A stretch of 15,542 bases of DNA from positions 1 to 15,542 of the forward strand of contig DRQV01000247.1 of NCBI GenBank assembly GCA_011371325.1. Reading direction: 5' to 3'. How positions within the stretch are numbered: the stretch's first letter is position 1; the number at the start of each line of letters is the position of its first letter. Positions 9,059 to 15,542 of this stretch are shown piece by piece. Made by a program: the position numbers and the translations under genes. The notes beneath the pieces are model-generated. The model did no database searches and was not told the DNA's origin. It worked only from the letters and a program-made list of their open reading frames with translations. This DNA is from Thioploca sp. (GTDB taxonomy: Bacteria; Pseudomonadota; Gammaproteobacteria; Beggiatoales; Beggiatoaceae).

Positions 9059-9350
9059 GTAACTGAAATCGGTTTTGAATGGTCACAGGCTTATACGATT
9101 ATTAAGAGGTTCTTCGATACCTGTTCAACATAAAGATTAATGCGTTTTGGATACGAATATGTTGAATCGGCTCTGCATTCTCAAGGTAAAAATTTAATTG
9201 TTATCGATAATAAGGAATTAACTCGTAAGGTGTATAATGCTTCGCTTATACACCCTACAAATTACATATGTTTTTTTGTATACGGCTTACGAGTTGCATT
9301 AATAGAGCTAATAACTGTTACTTGATTTCTACCTAAATCTATGTAGAATT
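9059..9350 (+). pseudogene. IS607-family serine recombinase (TnpA) body fragment, frameshifted
   Basis: Three frames together give a recombinase-like order: VTEIG (9059-9073), then after a frameshift LNGHRLIRLLRGSSIPV and HKD (9075-9137), then after another small deletion MRFGYEYVESALHSQ and LIVIDNKELT (9140-9223). IS607 TnpA proteins typically read EIGSGLNG...(I)VEHKDRLxRFGFEYxE...VVxxxE in this region. The reading frame is then broken by a 76-bp palindrome. LIELITVT at 9298-9321 may continue it. The N-terminal part with the catalytic Ser (YARVS) is missing, so it cannot be active. The 61-codon ORF at 9140-9325 is only part of this wreck and is not a gene by itself. Identification is from memory of family motifs. 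Confidence 0.65.
9220..9295. repeat. Nested palindromic element (MITE- or REP-like) inside dead tnpA
   Basis: The outer arms are AACTCGTAAG (9220-9229) and its perfect reverse complement CTTACGAGTT (9286-9295). Just inside, GGTGTATAA (9229-9237) and TTATACACC (9246-9254) form a perfect 9-bp hairpin with loop TGCTTCGC. The inner sides of both outer arms also share GTATA, so terminal repeats of about 17 bp with two mismatches can be drawn. The element interrupts the recombinase frame right after KELT. No target-site duplication is evident. Only one copy is present in the window, so mobility is inference. Confidence 0.55.
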
Positions 9351-9356
9351 ATTCAC

Positions 9357-9401
9357 ATGAGTAGAATATATCGCATAGGTCAGTTTGCAAAACGAGTATG
9401 A
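9357..9401 (+). pseudogene. IS607 TnpA N-terminal helix-turn-helix fragment
   Basis: ATG at 9357 opens MSRIYRIGQFAKRV and then meets TGA TGA at 9399-9404. This is the beginning of the MerR-like DNA-binding helix-turn-helix found at the N-terminus of IS607 TnpA (typically YxIGxFAKxxGVSxxTLRRWxxxGxL); the rest is gone. It lies downstream of the TnpA body fragment, so it is either the start of a second IS607 copy or a rearranged piece. MerR-family regulators share the fold, but the adjacent recombinase and TnpB debris favour TnpA. Confidence 0.6.
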
Positions 9402-9436
9402 TGAATCCGATGTGAGACGGTTATTGGGAATTAAGC

Positions 9437-9767
9437 AATCTGAGAAAAAGGTTAAAGAAGAAATATCAAGCGAGAAATAAACTCAAAGCGATTTTTTTTG
9501 AAAAAGCCTCGCAAAAATATCATTGAGAATAATTTAGCCCAGAAAAAGCTTAATCAAAAAAATAAAAAAGTCAAATCTATAAGTCAAAGATAAAATTTGT
9601 CAGGCAACTCATAGATTGGTTGACAAAGCTGACACGATTGTGAGCAGATAACTAGTTTATTTACCAAACCATTATTAGACTTAAAAGGAATTGCTGGTAA
9701 AATAAGTAAAGAAGTAATTTTTTATAGATCAATGAAATTATCCAATAAACAATTAAACTTGTTTTAA
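9437..9767 (+). pseudogene. TnpB (IS607/IS605 OrfB) fragments, several frameshifts
   Basis: Three overlapping frames together read like the middle of a TnpB protein. NLRKRLKKKYQARNKLKA with FFEKASQKYH ends at TGA 9524. ENNLAQKKLNQKNKKVKS (from 9525) ends at a TAA near 9592. ATHRLVDKADTIVS (9604-9645) passes by frameshift into EQITSLFTKPLLDLKG (from 9642), which ends at TAA 9765-9767. TnpB has basic helices here followed by a His-containing helix and a strand ending VxED, the second RuvC acid. The fragment has EQ at this position, probably through the frameshift. The N-terminal RuvC-I part and the C-terminal zinc ribbon are absent. It is dead as an RNA-guided nuclease. Recognition is moderate and needs a translated search. 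Confidence 0.55.
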
Positions 9768-9797
9768 TCACTATTTCCACTATTTGAAGGTAATTTA

Positions 9798-11051
9798 ATG
9801 TTTTCAAACCAATTGAATATTGCAGATTTTGATGCTGAACTATGGCAAGCAATGCAAAACGAAGTAATTCGACAAGAAGAACATTTAGAATTAATTGCTT
9901 CAGAAAATTATGCTAGTCCAAGAGTATTACAGGCTCAAGGCTCAGTATTGACTAACAAATATGCAGAAGGTTATCCATATAAGCGTTATTATGGCGGTTG
10001 TGAATATGTAGATATTACGGAACAATTAGCAATTGATCGAGCTAAACAAATCTTTGATGCTGGATATGCTAATGTACAACCTCATTCTGGTTCACAGGCC
10101 AATACAGCAGTTTATATGGCATTATTAGAACCAGGCGATACTATTTTAGGGATGAAATTGTCTGATGGTGGCCATTTGACTCATGGTTCTAAAGTTAATT
10201 TTTCTGGCAAAATATATAATGCAATTCAGTATGGTTTAGTTCCAGAAACTGGTGAAATAGATTATGAACAGGTCGAATTATTAGCATTAGAACATAAACC
10301 CAAAATGATCATGAGTGGTTTTAGTGCTTATTCACGAGTAATAGATTGGCAAAGATTGCGGAATATTGCTGACAAAGTAAATGCTTATTTAGTATCCGAT
10401 ATAGCTCATGTTGCTGGTTTGGTTGCTGTTGGTTTATATCCCAGTCCAGTAGCAATTGCTGATGTAACTACAACCACCACCCATAAGACTTTACGTGGGC
10501 CTAGAGGCGGTTTAATTCTTGCCAGAAGTAATCCTGAAATTGAGAAAAAGCTTAATTCAGTAGTATTTCCTGGAATTCAAGGTGGCCCTTTAATGCATGT
10601 AATTGCCGCTAAGGCAGTAGCTTTTAAAGAAGCTTTACAACCAGAATTTAAAACCTATCAAACTCAAGTTATTGCAAATGCTAGAGCTATGGTGACAGTA
10701 ATGCTAAAACGTGGTTATAAAATCGTATCCAATGGTACAGATAATCATTTATTTTTATTAGATTTAATAGACAAAAACCTTACTGGTAAGGTAGCTGATG
10801 CCGCATTGGGATTGGCTAATATTACGGTCAATAAAAATACTGTTCCTAATGATCCACGTTCACCATTTGTAACTAGTGGCTTACGAATTGGCACACCAGC
10901 CATTACCACTAGAGGATTAGGTATAGAAGAATCTAGTCAAGTTGCAGGTTGGATTTGTGATATTATTGATGATGTAGAAAATATAGAATTACAAGCAGAA
11001 GTAAAAACTAAAGTACTCGAATTATGTTCTCGTTTTCCTGTTTATAACTAA
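9798..11051 (+). CDS. glyA: Serine hydroxymethyltransferase
   Basis: This PLP enzyme interconverts serine and tetrahydrofolate with glycine and methylene-tetrahydrofolate, the main source of one-carbon units in the cytoplasm. At 417 residues it is exactly the E. coli length. The PLP lysine is Lys230 in TTTTTHKTLRGPRGG. Asp201 and His204 in DIAHVAGL contact the cofactor, ASENYAS (35-41 region) and YAEGYP (55-60) bind substrate, and HLTHGS (126-131) is present. GAAGG at 9786-9790, 7 bp before the ATG, supports the start. It heads a tight plus-strand cluster with ribD only 3 bp after its stop. In many proteobacteria nrdR separates glyA from ribD; it is absent here. The upstream neighbour is transposon debris, so its promoter must lie in or near that debris. 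Confidence 0.97.
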   Translation: MFSNQLNIADFDAELWQAMQNEVIRQEEHLELIASENYASPRVLQAQGSVLTNKYAEGYPYKRYYGGCEYVDITEQLAIDRAKQIFDAGYANVQPHSGSQANTAVYMALLEPGDTILGMKLSDGGHLTHGSKVNFSGKIYNAIQYGLVPETGEIDYEQVELLALEHKPKMIMSGFSAYSRVIDWQRLRNIADKVNAYLVSDIAHVAGLVAVGLYPSPVAIADVTTTTTHKTLRGPRGGLILARSNPEIEKKLNSVVFPGIQGGPLMHVIAAKAVAFKEALQPEFKTYQTQVIANARAMVTVMLKRGYKIVSNGTDNHLFLLDLIDKNLTGKVADAALGLANITVNKNTVPNDPRSPFVTSGLRIGTPAITTRGLGIEESSQVAGWICDIIDDVENIELQAEVKTKVLELCSRFPVYN

Positions 11052-11054
11052 AGT

Positions 11055-12209
11055 ATGACAAATATTATAGAAAATTCACCTTCACCCAATATAGATAAAT
11101 TCAACGATCAATATTACATGGCTATAGCCTTGCGATTGGCAGAAAAAGGCTTATGGACTACTGATCCTAATCCTAGAGTTGGATGCGTTATTGTACATGA
11201 TGGTAACATAGTTGGTGAAGGTTGGCATCATAAAGCTGGTGAACCGCACGCTGAGATCAATGCTTTAAATCAAGCCAAAGAAAAAGCTAAAGGTTCTACT
11301 TGTTATATTACTTTAGAACCCTGCTGTCATCATGGGCGAACTCCACCATGTACTGATGCTTTAATTAAAGCTGGAGTGGCTAGAGTAGTGGTGGCAATGA
11401 CAGATCCAAATCCACTAGTATCTAGTAAAGGAATTGAACAATTATTAAAGGCTAGTGTTATTGTAAATACTGGGATTTTAGCTAAAGATGCTGAAGAATT
11501 AAATCCTGGATTTTTAACTAGGATGCGACATAATCGTCCATATATCCGTTGTAAATTAGGTATGAGTTTGGATGGTAGAACTGCAATGGCTTCTACTGAA
11601 AGTCAATGGATTACTTCCCAAGATGCAAGAAGAGAAGTTCAATACTTACGAGCTAGAAGTTCTGCAATTATGACTGGAGCTGGTACTGTAATAGCTGACA
11701 ATCCAAGGCTTACAGTACGAGAGGAAGAATTGCATTGCCAATCAGAAATCAAAGTCAAACAACCTTTACGAGTAATAGTTGATACTCATTTAAGTGTACA
11801 GCCGGATGCTATTATATTAGGTCTTCCAGGTCAAACTATTATCTTCACCGCTTCAAAAAGTGAATCAGTTAAATCAATTTTAGAAAAAACTGGTGCTCAT
11901 GTTATTCAATTAGAAGAACGAGGTGGAGTAGATTTATCGGCCGCTTGTCAATTGTTAGCCGAACAATACGAAGTTAATGAATTACAAATAGAAGCTGGTG
12001 CAACCTTAAGTGGAGCAATGTTACGAGCCGGATTAGTCGATGAATTAATAATTTATATGGCTCCCATGTTAATGGGTAATAAAGCCAGAGGATTATTTAA
12101 TTTACCAGAGATTGAACGTTTAAATCAGCATATTCCACTTAATATTGCTGATATACGTGCAGTAGGACGTGATTGGCGAATTACTGCTTATCCTGTTAAT
12201 AATGTTTAA
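11055..12209 (+). CDS. ribD: Bifunctional riboflavin biosynthesis deaminase/reductase
   Basis: RibD carries out two steps of riboflavin synthesis: deamination of the diaminopyrimidinone phosphate, then NADPH-dependent reduction of its ribose side chain. The deaminase domain (about 18-150) has the zinc ligands His65 (HAE, with catalytic Glu67), Cys90 and Cys99 in EPCCHHGRTPPC. The reductase domain (about 160-384) begins RPYIRCKLGMSLDGRTA, with substrate and NADPH-binding features such as GAGTVIADNPRLT (208-220) and the late GATLSGAMLRAGLVDEL. It is 384 residues long versus 367 in E. coli. The difference is mostly a 15-residue N-terminal extension before NDQYYMAIALRLAEKG, where E. coli RibD begins. 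No better start exists between the first ATG and Met22. The ATG lies 3 bp after the glyA stop with only a weak ribosome site, pointing to translational coupling. Confidence 0.95.
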   Translation: MTNIIENSPSPNIDKFNDQYYMAIALRLAEKGLWTTDPNPRVGCVIVHDGNIVGEGWHHKAGEPHAEINALNQAKEKAKGSTCYITLEPCCHHGRTPPCTDALIKAGVARVVVAMTDPNPLVSSKGIEQLLKASVIVNTGILAKDAEELNPGFLTRMRHNRPYIRCKLGMSLDGRTAMASTESQWITSQDARREVQYLRARSSAIMTGAGTVIADNPRLTVREEELHCQSEIKVKQPLRVIVDTHLSVQPDAIILGLPGQTIIFTASKSESVKSILEKTGAHVIQLEERGGVDLSAACQLLAEQYEVNELQIEAGATLSGAMLRAGLVDELIIYMAPMLMGNKARGLFNLPEIERLNQHIPLNIADIRAVGRDWRITAYPVNNV

Positions 12210-12225
12210 TTCTTAATTAAAATCT

Positions 12226-12275
12226 TATAATTTGTTATATTAAGTTTTTATCAGGAATTAAAAATTTTGGAATTA
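12226..12275 (+). promoter_or_regulatory. Possible promoter and direct repeat upstream of ribE
   Basis: The 94-bp gap between ribD and ribE contains a perfect TATAAT (12226-12231) without a good -35 (TGTTTA 17 bp upstream). It also has two copies of GGAATTAA (12254-12261 and 12268-12275) separated by 6 bp. The repeat could be an operator but may be chance in such AT-rich DNA. There is no room for, and no trace of, an FMN riboswitch. Confidence 0.25.
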
Positions 12276-12303
12276 AGCATTCATAATATAAGAATCAAAT
12301 AAA

Positions 12304-12936
12304 ATGTTTACTGGTATTATTCAAACTGTGGGTAAAATAGCTCAAACAACCGATGCTCGTTTATATATACAAGCCACTAAACTAGATTGGAACAATGTTC
12401 AGTTGGGTGATAGCATTGCCGTTAATGGTGTTTGTTTAACTGCAGTACAACTTCCTGGTAACGGTTTTTGGGCTGATGTTTCCAACGAAACTTTATCGCA
12501 TACCACTTTGGGTAAATTAATGATTGGTAGTACGGTTAATTTAGAAAAAGCTCTAACTCCACAAACACACCTAGGTGGTCATATAGTTAGCGGTCATGTT
12601 GATGGTGTGGGGAAAATTACCCAATGTTATAATGATGATCGTTCAATCTGTTTATATATACAAGCTCCAAATGATTTAGCTAAATATATTGCTCCTAAAG
12701 GCTCAATTTGCGTAGATGGAATTAGTTTAACAGTCAATATTGTGCAAAATGCTGAATTTAGTGTAAATATAGTACCACATACTCAAGAGCGTACTACTTT
12801 AGCAGACATAAAAATTGGTCAACAAGTCAACTTGGAAGTTGATATTATTGCCCGTTATTTGGAAAGATTATTACTTGATAGGCAAGTATCCAAACCAATT
12901 AATGAAAACTTCTTACAACAGTATGGTTTTGTATAA
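12304..12936 (+). CDS. ribE: Riboflavin synthase, alpha chain
   Basis: The enzyme combines two molecules of 6,7-dimethyl-8-ribityllumazine into riboflavin, the last step of the pathway, acting as a homotrimer in the cytoplasm. At 210 residues it has the normal length and the typical start MFTGIIQTVG. Its two lumazine-binding repeats are clear: repeat one with AVNGVCLTA (39-47) and repeat two with SICVDGISLTV (134-144). GGHIVSGHVDG (91-101) joins them, and NLEVDIIARYLERL (176-189) closes the second. The gene is also called ribC in E. coli. It lies 94 bp after ribD, and the start has a poor ribosome site (AAGAATC region), so a separate weak promoter or read-through from glyA-ribD is likely. The usual next genes, ribBA and ribH, are not in the window, so the pathway is split across the genome. 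Confidence 0.96.
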   Translation: MFTGIIQTVGKIAQTTDARLYIQATKLDWNNVQLGDSIAVNGVCLTAVQLPGNGFWADVSNETLSHTTLGKLMIGSTVNLEKALTPQTHLGGHIVSGHVDGVGKITQCYNDDRSICLYIQAPNDLAKYIAPKGSICVDGISLTVNIVQNAEFSVNIVPHTQERTTLADIKIGQQVNLEVDIIARYLERLLLDRQVSKPINENFLQQYGFV

Positions 12937-12963
12937 TGGATACTTATAATAGGGATTTTGACC

Positions 12964-14298
12964 TTGGCATCGACTACTGATAAACAAGGAGTTTCTCTAA
13001 CTTTATTAAAACGATTAGCCATTAGAGGTTCTGTCTGGATAATTTTAGGTTTTGGAATCTCACAAGTAATGCGTTTTGGTGGAAATATTGTATTAACCAG
13101 ATTATTATCCCCAGAGGCATTTGGTATTATTGGTATTGTAACCGCAGTATTAATAGGTCTGGAAATGTTTTCCGATGTTGGTTTACGACCTAATATTATT
13201 CAAAGTCAACGAGGTGAAGAACCAGAATTTGTCCGTACAGCTTGGACGATTCAGATAATTAGAGGAATAATTTTAGCAATAGCAGCAATAGCTTTTGCCT
13301 GGCCATTAGCCTCCCTTAATAATGAACCTAGTTTAACTATTATAGTTCCAGTTGCTGGATTGACAGCTATCATCGCTGGTTTTAATTCAACTTGGTTACT
13401 GGTTTATTCTCGTCGAATGTTATTAGGCAAACTAGTAATTCTTGATTTAGTCGCTCATTTTTCTAGCTTAGTTACTATGATAATCTGGGCTTGGTACTAC
13501 CCGTCTGTATGGGCATTAGTTGCTGGTATTTTCGCTAATCGTTTAGTCAAACTAATTGCTAGTCATTCTGTCTTGGCTGGTATTAGTATGAAAATTCAAT
13601 GGGAACCTCAATCAGCTGATGAGCTAATCCGATTTGGAAAATGGATATTTATTAGTACTGCACTGGGTTTTTGCGTAGCTAGACTAGATGTATTTATATT
13701 TGGTAGTATTGCTGGAATGGATATATTGGGGATTTATTTACTAGCCAAAAATCTTGCTCGTCTTACCGTAGAACCTTTAATAAAATTAGCTTCTACAGTC
13801 CTCTTGCCATTATATTCCCGTATAGTTGAACAAAACCCAGAGCAGCTTCGTAGTCAAACTTTTAAAAGCAGAGCGATGTTACTATTATTATTTTTACCAC
13901 CATTATGGGTAATCGTATTATGGGGTGATCAACTAATTGAACTACTCTATGACGAGCGTTATCAAGATGCTGGTTGGATATTACGAATTTTAGCTGCTGG
14001 TATGATTTCAGCTTCAATTATTAGTACTATGAATCCAGTTTTATTAGCAGTGGGAGATTCTTTTCGACATTTGATTAATAATACAAATCGTTTTGTTTTA
14101 CAAATTTTAGGAATGAGTATTGGGACTTATTATGCGGATGTAACTGGATTTATAGTTGGCGTTTCTGTTGCAGAATTTTTATGTTATCCCATGATAGTTT
14201 ATTTGATTCGTCCCTATCGAGTTTGGCTACCCTTATTAGATATAATAGCTTTTGGAAGTTCTTTTCTAGTAATTTGGATAGCTTTTGGAATGAACTAA
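12964..14298 (+). CDS. Polysaccharide/oligosaccharide flippase (Wzx-type, MOP superfamily)
   Basis: This inner-membrane protein of about 445 residues is hydrophobic along its length, with roughly 12-14 membrane segments. Early motifs VLTRLLSPEAFGIIGIV and EMFSDVGLRPNIIQS are typical of flippases that move lipid-linked oligosaccharide units across the membrane for exopolysaccharide or O-antigen synthesis. There is no ATG start: the in-frame ribE stop bars earlier starts and the only near candidates are TTG at 12958 and TTG at 12964. AGGGA at 12951-12955 is 8 bp from the TTG at 12964 but only 2 bp from 12958, so I chose 12964. No glycosyltransferase or polymerase gene is beside it. It stands alone between ribE (27 bp gap) and holB (8 bp gap). 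The substrate cannot be predicted. Confidence 0.88.
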   Translation: MASTTDKQGVSLTLLKRLAIRGSVWIILGFGISQVMRFGGNIVLTRLLSPEAFGIIGIVTAVLIGLEMFSDVGLRPNIIQSQRGEEPEFVRTAWTIQIIRGIILAIAAIAFAWPLASLNNEPSLTIIVPVAGLTAIIAGFNSTWLLVYSRRMLLGKLVILDLVAHFSSLVTMIIWAWYYPSVWALVAGIFANRLVKLIASHSVLAGISMKIQWEPQSADELIRFGKWIFISTALGFCVARLDVFIFGSIAGMDILGIYLLAKNLARLTVEPLIKLASTVLLPLYSRIVEQNPEQLRSQTFKSRAMLLLLFLPPLWVIVLWGDQLIELLYDERYQDAGWILRILAAGMISASIISTMNPVLLAVGDSFRHLINNTNRFVLQILGMSIGTYYADVTGFIVGVSVAEFLCYPMIVYLIRPYRVWLPLLDIIAFGSSFLVIWIAFGMN

Positions 14299-14306
14299 AA
14301 CATATT

Positions 14307-15257
14307 ATGAGCAATATTTTACCTTGGCACGAACCATTATGGCAACAGACATTATCCAGACATTTGCCACATGCTTTATTACTATATGGCGTAAAAGGTA
14401 TGGGCAAAAGTTTATTTGCACAATATCTAACTAAAACATTATTGTGTGAAAAGAAACAAGCTTGTGGAAATTGTAAACCATGTAAATTATTAAAGGCTAA
14501 TACTCATCCAGATTTACTAACAATTCAACCAGCAGATATTGGCAAGCAAATTTCGGTGGATCAAATTCGTAATACTATTCAATTTTGTTCTTTAACTACC
14601 AAATATGCTCATTATAAGATTGTTATCATCAATCTAGCTGAAGCAATGAATCGTAATGCAAGCAATAGTTTACTAAAATTATTAGAAGAACCACCATCTA
14701 ATACCTTGATTATGTTGATTAGTCATAATCCAATGGTTTTAAGTGCCACAATTCGTAGTCGTTGTCAAAAATTAGATTTTAACCGTCCGGATAAAAAATT
14801 AACTTATAATTGGCTCTATGAACGTTTAGATAATCAAAAACATACAAGCTTATTATTAAATTTATCTGCCCAAGCACCTTTAGCTGCTCTGGAATTGGCA
14901 AATAGTATGGATAAACGGCAAGAATTATTCAATAGTTTAATGACATTATCGGCTAATGATCCAGTAAAAATAGCAACAAGTTGGGCTAAAATGGAAATTA
15001 CCTTAGTATTAAAATGGCTCTTGAGTTGGACTGCTGATGTTATTCGTTATTCTATTACCGGCCAAACTCAATATTTGATTAATCAAGATCAGATAGAATC
15101 TTTACAAAGTTTCTCTAATAATTTAAACTTACAACATTTATTTAAGTTACTAGACTTACAACAAGAAGCCTATCAATTAATCAATACTAATATTAAACCA
15201 CAAGGATTGTTAGAATCAATTGCAATCGCTTGGGTTGAATTAAAACGGAGGGTCTGA
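14307..15257 (+). CDS. holB: DNA polymerase III subunit delta'
   Basis: Delta' is part of the clamp loader that places the beta clamp on DNA during replication. From ATG 14307 the protein has 316 residues, close to E. coli HolB (334). It has Walker A GVKGMGKS (28-35), intact here but altered in E. coli delta'. A zinc module is formed by Cys47, Cys53, Cys56 and Cys59 (CGNCKPC). THPDL (66-70), LLKLLEEPP (122-130) and the SRC motif (151-153) after RxxxxxATIR are family hallmarks. The open frame extends upstream to 14181, but that would overlap the flippase by 118 bp and add residues with no family match, so MSNILPWHEP is the better start. The ATG lies 8 bp past the flippase stop with no strong ribosome site, so coupling is likely. 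The downstream pilZ overlaps by one base. Confidence 0.93.
   Translation: MSNILPWHEPLWQQTLSRHLPHALLLYGVKGMGKSLFAQYLTKTLLCEKKQACGNCKPCKLLKANTHPDLLTIQPADIGKQISVDQIRNTIQFCSLTTKYAHYKIVIINLAEAMNRNASNSLLKLLEEPPSNTLIMLISHNPMVLSATIRSRCQKLDFNRPDKKLTYNWLYERLDNQKHTSLLLNLSAQAPLAALELANSMDKRQELFNSLMTLSANDPVKIATSWAKMEITLVLKWLLSWTADVIRYSITGQTQYLINQDQIESLQSFSNNLNLQHLFKLLDLQQEAYQLINTNIKPQGLLESIAIAWVELKRRV
15247..15252 (+). promoter_or_regulatory. Ribosome binding site for pilZ inside the end of holB
   Basis: GGAGGG at 15247-15252 is the strongest Shine-Dalgarno sequence in the window and lies 4 bp before the ATG at 15257, which overlaps the holB TGA (TGATG). It supports the start and shows that pilZ is translated from the holB message. 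Confidence 0.6.
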
Positions 15258-15542
15258 TGATAAAGAAGAGAAAACGTCCACGCGGTATGAAACATAATAT
15301 GTTGACGTTGAACATATCGGATAAGGTTAGATTATATAATTCATACTTACCATTTTTAAAACGTGGAGGATTATTTTATCCCACAGAAAAATCCTATAAA
15401 TTGGGTGATGAAGTATTTTTATTGCTAACTCTACTCGATGATGGAGAGAAAACTCCAGTGGCTGGTGAAATTGTATGGATTAATCCAAAAGGAACTCAGG
15501 GACAACGTCCGGCTGGAATTGGGGTTCATTTTGGAGAATTAG
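15257..15542 (+). CDS. pilZ: Type IV pilus assembly protein PilZ (partial, 3' end outside window)
   Basis: The 95 visible codons form a PilZ-domain protein like Pseudomonas aeruginosa PilZ (PA2960, 118 residues). Shared stretches include KVRLYNSYLPFLKRGGLFYP, YKLGDEVFLLLTL and PVAGEIVWINPKGTQGQRPA, then GIGVHF near the cut. PilZ is needed for type IV pilus formation and twitching, and works with PilB and FimX in relatives. Like the P. aeruginosa protein, it lacks the N-terminal RxxxR motif needed to bind cyclic di-GMP, so it is probably a protein-binding adaptor. The N-terminus (MIKKRKRPRG) is basic and a few residues longer than usual; a later ATG is possible. In many gammaproteobacteria the order is tmk-holB-pilZ-tatD, so tatD may follow beyond the edge. 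Confidence 0.92.
   Translation, partial: MIKKRKRPRGMKHNMLTLNISDKVRLYNSYLPFLKRGGLFYPTEKSYKLGDEVFLLLTLLDDGEKTPVAGEIVWINPKGTQGQRPAGIGVHFGEL

Larger units (their letters stand above)
9013..9797 (+). mobile_element. Remains of IS607-type transposon(s), no intact gene
   Basis: This gap between dctQ and glyA contains no complete ORF. Its translations in shifting frames give recognisable fragments of an IS607 serine recombinase (TnpA) and of a TnpB accessory protein, each listed separately. The TnpA body fragment lies upstream of a TnpA N-terminal fragment, opposite to protein order. Either two insertions sit next to each other or one was rearranged. The element ends cannot be defined: IS607 has no terminal inverted repeats and leaves no clear target duplication. 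Stops and frameshifts every 40-130 bp indicate old decay. The last 30 bp before glyA serve as its leader. Confidence 0.6.

Noticed and set aside
9140..9325. A 61-codon ORF that could be called a small hypothetical gene
   Set aside because: Its first 28 codons are a TnpA fragment and the rest translates the nested palindrome and flanking debris; it has no ribosome site and fits a pseudogene better.
9661..9852. Minus-strand 63-codon ORF overlapping the glyA start
   Set aside because: It overlaps TnpB debris and glyA coding sequence, has no ribosome site, and shows only the Leu/Ile-rich make-up expected from antisense AT-rich DNA.
12210..12303. FMN riboswitch upstream of ribE
   Set aside because: The 94-bp gap is too short and lacks the conserved GC-rich RFN-element helices.
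14150..14407. Minus-strand 85-codon ORF and the upstream extension of holB to 14181
   Set aside because: The first is antisense to flippase and holB. The second would overlap the flippase by 118 bp and adds no family-like residues before MSNILPW.
1..15542. CRISPR array, tRNA, rRNA or a defence-type gene cluster
   Set aside because: No regularly spaced repeats, no cloverleaf-like sequence and no rRNA motifs were seen; the only TnpB-related sequence is decayed transposon debris.

Overview
The window is AT-rich chromosomal DNA from a Gram-negative bacterium, most likely a gammaproteobacterium. The clues are an E. coli-like Acs, GlyA and RibD, the holB-pilZ pair typical of gammaproteobacteria, a TRAP-type permease and a periplasmic LolA-like protein. 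The low G+C, the very large kinase/ATPase/GAF signalling protein and IS607-type debris would suit a Thiotrichales/Beggiatoa-like sulfur bacterium, but that placement is inference from gene style only.

Layout. Positions 1-57 hold what looks like the last 18 codons of purB. A single huge signalling gene follows (212-5359): an N-terminal Ser/Thr kinase, an AAA/STAND-type ATPase, a TPR-like helical region, GAF, coiled coil and a C-terminal SpoIIE/PP2C phosphatase. It converges on acs (minus strand, 5522-7459), with a long bulged stem-loop between the two stops. acs and a LolA-like periplasmic protein gene (7675-8493) diverge from a 215-bp promoter region. The LolA-like gene is tightly followed by a TRAP small permease gene (dctQ type, 8497-9012), but the large permease and the binding protein are absent.

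The 785 bp after dctQ (9013-9797) hold no intact gene. In pieces, and in several reading frames, they carry the remains of an IS607-type transposon: a serine-recombinase (TnpA) body fragment, a separate TnpA N-terminal helix-turn-helix fragment lying downstream of it, and TnpB fragments. A 76-bp nested palindrome sits inside the dead tnpA.

The last third is a run of housekeeping genes on the plus strand: glyA, ribD (3 bp after glyA) and ribE, then a lone polysaccharide flippase gene, holB, and pilZ, which runs off the right edge. glyA supplies one-carbon units and glycine. ribD and ribE supply two steps of riboflavin synthesis; nrdR, ribBA and ribH, the usual companions, are not present here. 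holB-pilZ keeps the order common in gammaproteobacteria, but tmk is replaced by the flippase gene.

I see no CRISPR array, tRNA, rRNA or complete mobile element. No obviously new multi-gene system is visible. The items most worth a second look are the kinase-phosphatase giant, the orphan LolA-like/DctQ pair, and the IS607 graveyard with its nested palindrome.
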